NCBI GenBank assembly: GCA_003566635.1
Contig: PXCK01000163.1
Location: forward strand, 1 to 41,769
DNA: 41,769 bases
Direction: 5' to 3'
Source of the DNA: Balneolia bacterium
GTDB lineage: Bacteria; Bacteroidota; Rhodothermia; Balneolales; Cyclonatronaceae
In this document: positions 35,849 to 41,769 of the stretch, in pieces
How the letters are laid out: each line of letters begins with the position of its first letter
Numbering within the stretch: the first letter of the stretch is position 1
The notes under the pieces: generated by a model
The model's database searches: none
Told to the model about the DNA's origin: nothing
Seen by the model: the letters and a program-made list of their open reading frames with translations, nothing else
Position numbers and translations under genes: made by a program

Positions 35849-36951
35849 GAATGCGAATAAGCATCAGTTAGAATTAATCGGGTCTTCTCCCAACATTGAA
35901 TTACCGTTTTTATATCCGGTACAATAGAAACGAACGGTTTCCCAAATTGTTTGAGTAAAACAAATCGTAATTCATTTTTTTTCTTTTTCTTATCGCTTTG
36001 CATCGCTTCTATTAAAGTTTCCGCATCGATATTTAAATGCTCCGGTAAAATCTGCATACTTGAAGCATGTTCTAACAATAAAGCCTCATTTACGTTTCCA
36101 CCCATTTCTTCAGAAAGATAGCAAGCTGTAACCATACCAATGAATACAGCCTGACCATGCGCAATTTTTCCGTAACCTAGTACTTTTTCAATAGCATGAG
36201 CAAAAGTATGTCCAAAGTTTAAGATCATCCTATGACCGCTTTCTTTAGTATCCTGTGTTACCACTAACCCTTTAATTTTTACGCAACGTTGGATAATACT
36301 TTCCATTTGATTTTTATTTTCGCGTAAATCAAGCAAATTCTTACCATGTAATATCTCAAGAATTACAGGGTCTGATATAGCACCATATTTTAATATTTCC
36401 CCAAAACCGCAAATAAATTCCAAATCAGAAAGCGTATCGAGAACATCTATATCTGCGAATACACCTTTAGGTTGATAAAAACTGCCTATCAAGTTTTTAC
36501 CGGTTGTATGATTAATACCGGTCTTACCGCCAATTGAGCTGTCAACCATGGCCAATAACGTAGTAGGAATGTGCACAAGTGGTAATCCTCGTAGTACAGA
36601 TGACGCCACATATCCTGCTAAGTCGCCAACAACTCCACCGCCAATTGCAATAAGGGTAGTTTCTCTTGTTACACCTTCATTCAGGCAAAAATCAACTATT
36701 TGGTTAAACTGATTCACATTTTTAGATTCTTCACCGGCCGGTACTATGTAATCAAAGGTCTCATTAAAGCACGCTTTAAGGTTCTGAATTAATTCAGACT
36801 GTTTATCATTTACATTGGAATCAATAACAAAGATTGATTTATTTGTATCGTAATCTCTAATAAAAATTTTAAAGTTTTGTAGAATATCCAATCCTACAAC
36901 TACATTATATTGTTCGCTTCCGTTTACTTTTATTGTCTGTTTATTGGCCAT
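35845..36951 (-). CDS. aroB: 3-Dehydroquinate synthase
   Basis: This is the second enzyme of the shikimate pathway: it cyclises 3-deoxy-arabino-heptulosonate 7-phosphate to 3-dehydroquinate using NAD and Zn. The 368-residue protein has the GGGVVGDLAGYVASSVLRG nucleotide-binding motif, PTTLLAMVDSSIGGKTGIN, and metal-binding residues including the histidines in LNFGHTFAHAIE and GKIAHGQAV. It overlaps aroK by 11 bp upstream and tamB by 4 bp downstream, so all are cotranslated from one message. Confidence 0.98.
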   Translation of the reverse strand: MANKQTIKVNGSEQYNVVVGLDILQNFKIFIRDYDTNKSIFVIDSNVNDKQSELIQNLKACFNETFDYIVPAGEESKNVNQFNQIVDFCLNEGVTRETTLIAIGGGVVGDLAGYVASSVLRGLPLVHIPTTLLAMVDSSIGGKTGINHTTGKNLIGSFYQPKGVFADIDVLDTLSDLEFICGFGEILKYGAISDPVILEILHGKNLLDLRENKNQMESIIQRCVKIKGLVVTQDTKESGHRMILNFGHTFAHAIEKVLGYGKIAHGQAVFIGMVTACYLSEEMGGNVNEALLLEHASSMQILPEHLNIDAETLIEAMQSDKKKKKNELRFVLLKQFGKPFVSIVPDIKTVIQCWEKTRLILTDAYSHS

Positions 36952-37489
36952 TTCTATCTAATAATTTGACGAGTTCTTTCGCTACTGATTCCGATGTTTG
37001 ATTAAGCTTAGGTGTGTATATAATATCTGAACTGAAATATACATCCTTTCTTTTTTCAAAAAGTGCTTCAATTAGAGATTTCAGTTCACTACGGGTTTTA
37101 GGTGAACCATCTCTATTTAACAAAAGAGGCCTTTTTGTATTACCTTCAAGCCTGTTTAAAATCGTTTCTATTGGTGTATTTATAAAAACTGTCGTTGATT
37201 TTTTTATTAGGTCTTTATTGATATGAGGATTATGGAGCGTACCTCCACCTAAGGAAATAATTTTAGGATTTTGGGATAACAATGTATGTAGAAGATTAGC
37301 TTCTGTTTTCCTGAATGTATCTTCGCCTTGATCTTTAAAGATCTGTGGAATTGACTTACCTGCTTCACTGATAATCTCATTATCTAAATCAACAAATGGA
37401 ATATTAGTCAGTTTTGCAATAGCTTTGCTCACTCGAGTTTTACCGGCTCCCATAAAACCTGTAACTAATAAATGTTTACTTGAATTCAT
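36941..37489 (-). CDS. aroK: Shikimate kinase
   Basis: This enzyme phosphorylates shikimate at the 3-hydroxyl with ATP. The 182-residue protein is an NMP-kinase fold enzyme with the P-loop GFMGAGKT, the shikimate-binding DLD motif (FVDLDNEII), SLGGGTL, and the lid arginine region LEGNTKRPLL. It lies 29 bp after the NFACT gene and overlaps aroB by 11 bp. Pairing with aroB is classical. Confidence 0.96.
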   Translation of the reverse strand: MNSSKHLLVTGFMGAGKTRVSKAIAKLTNIPFVDLDNEIISEAGKSIPQIFKDQGEDTFRKTEANLLHTLLSQNPKIISLGGGTLHNPHINKDLIKKSTTVFINTPIETILNRLEGNTKRPLLLNRDGSPKTRSELKSLIEALFEKRKDVYFSSDIIYTPKLNQTSESVAKELVKLLDRNGQ

Positions 37490-37518
37490 TACTCAATCAA
37501 TAATAGGTCTCAAACCAA

Positions 37519-39114
37519 CTACTCATAATACTTATTTTCCGGCTCAATAGGTGGTACTAAAATAGTGTTTTCTTTATCAACTTTTGCGGCACCGGGTGCT
37601 CCACCCTTAGGTTTTCTCACAAACTTTCGACGAGTCCAAATAACAGGTACCAAACTCATGCCTTTACCTTTGGAAAACCATGCTGCCCACGATCCTACCG
37701 TTTCCAAAAGTGATAAATCCGGGTCGTGTAATACTTTATTCATACGAATTACTACATGAGACCCGGATACACCCCTCGCGTGCATCCAAATATCTTCTTT
37801 GTGAGATTGACGTAAAACTTCGTCGTTGCTCTTAGCATTTTTACCAATCCAAACTTCGTACTTACCGATCCTAATTATTTTAAAGGGTCTGGAATCGCTT
37901 GTATCTTCATTTGATGTATGTTTAGTAAAGAGGCTATTATTTTCATGTTCTTTTTTGAAATCTAACCATTGGTCTTTTGAGTCAATTTTTTGGACATCTT
38001 CCCGAAGATTCCGAATATCATCAAGTTCATTTTGAACTGATTCAGCATAGGCAGTAGCAACCTCATAGCTTCTCTCCGATTTCTTTTTTTTATCAAAATA
38101 ATACTTAGCATTCCCGGCGATATCCAAGTCAGATTTAAGCTGAATCGTCACTTTTTCACCAGGATTATATAAATCATCTAAATCGATGGTATCTGTTTCA
38201 ACATTTTTTAAATGGGCATTAGCAAGTAATATGTTACCATATTGCTCATACTGCTCTGCCCTTTCAAGACTTTTATAAGCATTTTCGGCTTGCTCAACTA
38301 CACGGTTTAATCGATCATACTGCTTTTCCAGCTTTTTCTTAAAATCGGCTATTTCTTTACGAAAACGGAAGTCTGAGCGATCTTTGAAAAAGGCAACTCG
38401 AATAGCATCATTTATAGTATTGAATTTTTCGGCTTTTTCATCAGGGAATAAAGAATCAGGCAACAGAGAAAAACTCCCATCCGATAAAACCCTGAATTCC
38501 GGATTGTTTATCAGTATATCTTCAACTTTCAAAAAGAAATCCTGTATTTGCTCATCTTTCATAGAGTCTATATCATATAACTCAAAAAGCTGCCTAACGG
38601 AATCCCTGGGGATTTTAGGGAATGCCCTAAACACGCGTTTTAGTTTTGTACCTCTTGTTTCCGAAAAAATGGGTGGGTTAGACAGAAAGGGTTTTGGCTT
38701 GGATAAACCAACATTTTGAGCCGGATTTTTGAATGAATCCAAGATCTTGTTGTCTGCTACCAGCAGCACGTTCGGATCAGTCCCAAAAAGCCTGAATACT
38801 AACGATGATTGATCTTCAAACTCAAAATATATAAATCTGTCATTGGGGTCTAATTGAACATCTATTACTTTTTGACCTGATTTATCATCAAAAAAAGAAA
38901 CGGAATTTTTCTTCTTTTCTGAAAGTCTGTTATCAAGAAAAAGTGCAATTCGGGTGGTATCCGATGAGAATGTAAGCTTAACGGTTTCATTTTGCGTATC
39001 AAAAAAAAGAAAAAGCAAGTTTTTTTGAAATGAAACGGCTTTAGAAAAAAAACTTCCAAACACTTTTGGTTTTAACTCTTCGTTCAAATATCTTAAAGCA
39101 AAATAAGCGTTCAT
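37519..39114 (-). CDS. NFACT RNA-binding domain protein (RqcH/FbpA-like)
   Basis: This 531-residue protein is of the NFACT family (RqcH/Rqc2/NEMF), which bind obstructed 50S subunits and, in RqcH, add alanine tails in ribosome quality control. It shows a degenerate NFACT-N domain (first about 240 residues), a long coiled-coil stretch (about 250-370, rich in E/K/R) and the C-terminal NFACT-R domain with KEDIWMHARGVSGSHVVIRM and KPKGGAPGAAKV. The N domain seems divergent, so tailing activity is not certain. It is the promoter-proximal gene of the aroK-aroB-tamB-rnr operon. Confidence 0.9.
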   Translation of the reverse strand: MNAYFALRYLNEELKPKVFGSFFSKAVSFQKNLLFLFFDTQNETVKLTFSSDTTRIALFLDNRLSEKKKNSVSFFDDKSGQKVIDVQLDPNDRFIYFEFEDQSSLVFRLFGTDPNVLLVADNKILDSFKNPAQNVGLSKPKPFLSNPPIFSETRGTKLKRVFRAFPKIPRDSVRQLFELYDIDSMKDEQIQDFFLKVEDILINNPEFRVLSDGSFSLLPDSLFPDEKAEKFNTINDAIRVAFFKDRSDFRFRKEIADFKKKLEKQYDRLNRVVEQAENAYKSLERAEQYEQYGNILLANAHLKNVETDTIDLDDLYNPGEKVTIQLKSDLDIAGNAKYYFDKKKKSERSYEVATAYAESVQNELDDIRNLREDVQKIDSKDQWLDFKKEHENNSLFTKHTSNEDTSDSRPFKIIRIGKYEVWIGKNAKSNDEVLRQSHKEDIWMHARGVSGSHVVIRMNKVLHDPDLSLLETVGSWAAWFSKGKGMSLVPVIWTRRKFVRKPKGGAPGAAKVDKENTILVPPIEPENKYYE

Positions 39115-39132
39115 GATTATTTTGTTCTGTAT

Positions 39133-39144
39133 AAAAGCGCTTTT
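39133..39144. promoter_or_regulatory. Second copy of palindrome AAAAGCGCTTTT
   Basis: The same 12-bp palindrome found upstream of gapA sits here between the divergent NFACT gene (-) and the unknown gene at 39185 (+). It could be an operator for a LacI-type regulator serving either gene. The role is inference. Confidence 0.4.
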
Positions 39145-39184
39145 AGGTTAAAATTATTAATTATCATTGCGATACGACCAACTT

Positions 39185-39835
39185 ATGCATTTTCCAATTT
39201 TTAATTCTATCGTCAATAAAATTAAAACTGAATTACAAATTCGTGGAATTGAAGCAACAAATTTTAAACAATGGAATGACACAAGCATTAACGCAACCGG
39301 ACTCGAACTCATTTTGGATGTAACAGAATATGAAACCGGTATAAAAGAAGTTGTCATTAATTTTGATTGGGATTCATTCCGCGAAGTGAAATTAGCCAAA
39401 AACTTATCCGGTATGGATAAACATCCATTGCTTCAAAATAAAATGCTATCGTCTACAAGAGTAGCGCCAACAATTGATGTTGAGATATTATGGCGTTTTG
39501 ATGAAACTCTAAACTCATCATCTATCAATGAAGCAGCTGACAATACACGGTTTAATTATGCTACTACCTGGATGAACTCCATCAACACTACCTTAAACAA
39601 ATTAATACCAACAAATCAAACAATCACTCGTTGGCATTTAGAAATTCAGGAAAACGAAAATAGCAAGTATGTATCTTCCATGAATTTAATTAGTTATATC
39701 CAATATTCGATGAATAATTTATCAAATATTAATGAAGTACATCAATTTGTACACCATAAACTCACCTCAATATTTGATATGTCATCAAAGGTATTGGGAA
39801 TTGCTAAGAAAACCCGCCCGGTGGCTGCTGCATAA
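39185..39835 (+). CDS. Soluble protein of unknown function
   Basis: I take the ATG at 39185 (MHFPIFNSIVNKIK); the frame is open from a TTG at 39167. The 216-residue protein has no signal peptide or membrane segment. It is rich in Asn, Ile and Thr, with an acidic beta-like region (GLELILDVTEYETG) and a helical C-terminus. I recognise no family. It is divergent from the NFACT gene and ends at its own terminator (39852-39872). Confidence 0.75.
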   Translation: MHFPIFNSIVNKIKTELQIRGIEATNFKQWNDTSINATGLELILDVTEYETGIKEVVINFDWDSFREVKLAKNLSGMDKHPLLQNKMLSSTRVAPTIDVEILWRFDETLNSSSINEAADNTRFNYATTWMNSINTTLNKLIPTNQTITRWHLEIQENENSKYVSSMNLISYIQYSMNNLSNINEVHQFVHHKLTSIFDMSSKVLGIAKKTRPVAAA

Positions 39836-39851
39836 TTAAATGAAACGAAAA

Positions 39852-39872
39852 AAGCCCCGGTTATAGGGGCTT
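39852..39872 (+). terminator. Terminator after the 39185 gene
   Basis: AAGCCCC, loop GGTTATA, GGGGCTT: a GC-rich stem, but the following U-run is interrupted (ATTTCC). It lies 16 bp after the stop codon and 27 bp from the end of the convergent small gene. Confidence 0.65.
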
Positions 39873-39899
39873 ATTTCCAAGTTCAGCGAAGTAAAACTA

Positions 39900-39989
39900 C
39901 TACTTCTTCTTATGTCTGTTTTTGCGAAGACGCTTTTTACGCTTGTGCTTGGCGATTTTAGCTCTTTTTCTTTTTTTTCCGCTTGGCAT
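39900..39989 (-). CDS. 29-residue AURKAIP1/COX24-type basic protein
   Basis: This small frame encodes MPSGKKRKRAKIAKHKRKKR and nine more residues (ending KKK). More than half the residues are Lys or Arg. It matches the short AURKAIP1/COX24-domain proteins known from Bacteroidota and related phyla and related to mitochondrial ribosomal protein mS38, suggesting a ribosomal accessory protein. It begins 18 bp after the TPR gene in the HU-TPR run. It is easily missed in annotation because of its size. Confidence 0.88.
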   Translation of the reverse strand: MPSGKKRKRAKIAKHKRKKRLRKNRHKKK

Positions 39990-40007
39990 TAGAAATAAGG
40001 GTTTAAT

Positions 40008-40778
40008 TTAAATTTCGATTGATGCTTCAGCTAATACACTATATATGAAATTAATTTCCTCGGTTGTATCAGCCAAATCCAAAGACTTGTTAATATAAGA
40101 AATACTTTCATCAATTTTACCCTTTTCATTCAAAATAACTCCGGAATACAAAAAAGATAAAAATGTAGGGTGTTCATGAGCTGATGCTAGCTCTAAGGAA
40201 TTTAATGCAGCATCAACATCCCCAATGCTATATAAAAGTATTGCGTAGTCCGTTAATAAGCCTGGTATTTCAACTTGTTCAATAGCAATCTCAAAAGACT
40301 CTCTACTTTTATTCAGGTAAACAAGGGCTTCTTCCGGGTCCGGTAACGTTACAGCCCAACTGTAGAATAGAATTGCAGATTCCCACCAATCAGATGCTTC
40401 ATCGTGCACTAGACCGATGTGCCTTACTGCTTCTCCTGCGGCATCAAACCTGCCAATTTGACGATATAGTAAATTTAGTTCTCCATAAAATGGGACAGCT
40501 TGCTCGTTATGTCCGATTTCTTCGAGTCTTTTCTCTATCTCATTTATTCTTTCTTGTACCTGATCCGTATTATCTATATCGATATGGGTATGAAAATCGA
40601 AGAAAGACTCTGTGTCTTGTTCGTGTGACAAAAAACCTGAACCGGGAACAGGAGATGGTCTTTGTACAGTTTGAGTGGCTTGGTCAGGTATTTGACTCTT
40701 CTCCTGAGAGTCTAAATAAATTACGCCGGCAAGTATTATACCGGCGACAATAACAAATAAGAAAATCCAGCGAAACAT
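40008..40778 (-). CDS. Membrane-anchored TPR-like protein
   Basis: This 256-residue protein has an N-terminal membrane segment (WIFLFVIVAGIILAGVIYL), a Pro/Gln-rich linker, then about five helix-turn-helix repeats of tetratricopeptide type (for example VPFYGELNLLYRQIGRFDAAGEAV and PGLLTDYAILLYSIGDVDAALNSLELA). It is probably inner-membrane anchored with the repeats in the periplasm. No catalytic motif is seen. It lies 51 bp after HU and 18 bp before the COX24-type gene. Confidence 0.85.
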   Translation of the reverse strand: MFRWIFLFVIVAGIILAGVIYLDSQEKSQIPDQATQTVQRPSPVPGSGFLSHEQDTESFFDFHTHIDIDNTDQVQERINEIEKRLEEIGHNEQAVPFYGELNLLYRQIGRFDAAGEAVRHIGLVHDEASDWWESAILFYSWAVTLPDPEEALVYLNKSRESFEIAIEQVEIPGLLTDYAILLYSIGDVDAALNSLELASAHEHPTFLSFLYSGVILNEKGKIDESISYINKSLDLADTTEEINFIYSVLAEASIEI

Positions 40779-40829
40779 TATTCAGTTTTTTAGGAGTAAA
40801 GATACCGCTTAAAACAGCATGTTTACAAC

Positions 40830-41117
40830 TCAAACTGCTAGTGATTCGCTAACGTCTTTCTTAAAGTCTTTAGATACTTTTAATACCGGAACATACTGTT
40901 CAGGTACAATTACTTCCTGGTTAGTTTTTGGATTTCTTGCAACCCTCTGGGCACGCTTAACAACTTTAAAACTTCCAAATCCTCTTAACTCTATAGTTTT
41001 ACCTTCTTTCATGGCTTGAATTACAGTGTCTAAAAAACCATTTACAGCCGCTTCAGCTTCTATTTTTGCCAACCCGGTTGAAGAAGAAATTATGTCAACG
41101 ATATCTGCTTTTGTCAT
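40830..41117 (-). CDS. HU/IHF-family DNA-binding protein
   Basis: This 95-residue nucleoid protein is a dimeric DNA-bending HU/IHF homologue. It opens with MTKADIVDIISSSTGLAKIEAEAAVNGF and has the signature strand GKTIELRGFGSFKVVKRAQRVARNPKTN, where the arm arginines and the Asn-Pro that intercalates into DNA are visible. The C-terminal tail (FKKDVSESL) is normal. Whether it is HU or IHF-like cannot be told from one chain. It is the first gene of a - strand run with the TPR and COX24-type genes. Confidence 0.95.
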   Translation of the reverse strand: MTKADIVDIISSSTGLAKIEAEAAVNGFLDTVIQAMKEGKTIELRGFGSFKVVKRAQRVARNPKTNQEVIVPEQYVPVLKVSKDFKKDVSESLAV

Positions 41118-41331
41118 TATATGTTTAATTTTTTTGAATGCTAATTAATGCTTAATGTAATAAAAAACAATAACTCATGGAGTGTTTATGAATTTATATT
41201 TTATCAAATCAATTTCTTGTTTCAATCGTTCCTCAAAAATTTTAAATCCATATTCATGTTTTAGAAAAATACCTTATACTTACAAAATGCTAAATCCGGG
41301 TATAAAATTTTTAATTTAACTTAATTCACAA

Positions 41332-41769
41332 ATGGAAAGATTCGAAGAGTTTATTGCTTTATTAGAGACCTATGTATGGAGCTTTCCCGCCAATGTTTTG
41401 GACGGTAATGTTCTCCCCCTCATTGTAATGGTTATTCTGGGTTTTGGGATTTTTATAACTTTACGTCTCGGCTTTATACAACTTGTACAATTTAAACATG
41501 CGCTTCAAGTATTAAGTGGTAGATATGATAACCCTGATGACGAAGGTGATATCAACCATTTTCAGGCATTAAGCACGGCTCTTTCCGCAACAGTTGGTGT
41601 TGGTAATATTGCCGGAGTTGCTCTTGCTATACACATTGGTGGACCCGGCGCTCTTTTTTGGATGTGGATTACTGCTATCTTTGGTATGGCAACAAAATAC
41701 ACCGAAAGTGCACTTGGTGCTCATTTTAGAATTAAAAACGAAGACGGCACCGTAAGTGGTGGTCCTATG
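41332..41769 (+). CDS. Sodium:alanine symporter, AGCS family (partial, 5' end)
   Basis: The first 146 residues of a Na+-coupled amino-acid symporter of the AGCS (DAACS/AlsT) family are present; the rest lies beyond the window. Visible are an N-terminal amphipathic segment ([22 protein letters not shown]), the family signature [18 protein letters not shown], and [23 protein letters not shown]. The start ATG at 41332 follows an AT-rich leader of about 210 bp from the divergent HU gene, in which I could not find a clear promoter. Confidence 0.93.
   Translation, partial: MERFEEFIALLETYVWSFPANVLDGNVLPLIVMVILGFGIFITLRLGFIQLVQFKHALQVLSGRYDNPDDEGDINHFQALSTALSATVGVGNIAGVALAIHIGGPGALFWMWITAIFGMATKYTESALGAHFRIKNEDGTVSGGPM

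Noticed and set aside
41118-41331. Riboswitch or small RNA in the HU/symporter divergent region
   Set aside because: I see no strong stem-loop or known consensus; the stretch is simply AT-rich.

Overview
This AT-rich window looks like chromosomal DNA from a free-living member of the Bacteroidota/Balneolota group. I infer this from protein flavour (TamB, NFACT, a COX24-type 29-residue basic protein, AT-rich housekeeping genes), from starts with little or no Shine-Dalgarno, and from promoters of the Bacteroidetes form TTTG-N19/20-TAnnTTTG, best seen upstream of the rel/spoT gene and the tRNA-Ser gene. The exact genus cannot be read from the sequence. There are no rRNA genes, CRISPR arrays, intact transposases or phage genes.

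Region 1 (1-6200): the tail of an unknown + strand gene and a bidirectional terminator, then a - strand run der, nuoI, two unknown genes and a peroxiredoxin; a small membrane protein and a UvrD-type helicase follow. Region 2 (6200-10500): a divergent intergenic region with a cre/LacI-like palindrome and a terminator-like hairpin in front of gapA; then a - strand operon ppa, SDR, aminotransferase; then tRNA-Ser(GGA). Region 3 (10440-13320) is the accessory part: about 930 bp without genes, full of hairpins and degenerate repeats, then dinB (TTG start) and a toxin-antitoxin locus whose PIN toxin is broken by one in-frame stop while the ribbon-helix-helix antitoxin and its operator are intact.

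Region 4 (13320-25720): cysteine desulfurase overlapping a LOG-family gene; agmatine deiminase and N-carbamoylputrescine amidase (agmatine to putrescine); the long RelA/SpoT enzyme; a Rieske oxygenase; an M29 aminopeptidase with a lone ABC ATPase; a large acidic protein of unknown function; and an acyl-CoA carboxylase carboxyltransferase. Region 5 (25720-39115), all on the - strand: NFACT protein, aroK, aroB, tamB, rnr as one tightly packed operon, followed by a three-part outer-membrane protein (MA-type metallopeptidase, Tol-like propeller, BamA-type barrel). Region 6 (39115-41769): an unknown + strand gene, a - strand operon HU, TPR protein, COX24-type small protein, and the start of an AGCS sodium:alanine symporter.

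Most of the window is ordinary housekeeping. The places most worth a second look are the repeat-filled gap at 10.44-11.37 kb, the decayed toxin with its retained operator, the acidic adaptor-like protein at 22.4 kb, the three-domain outer-membrane protein, the SDR without its catalytic tyrosine, and the gapA leader.
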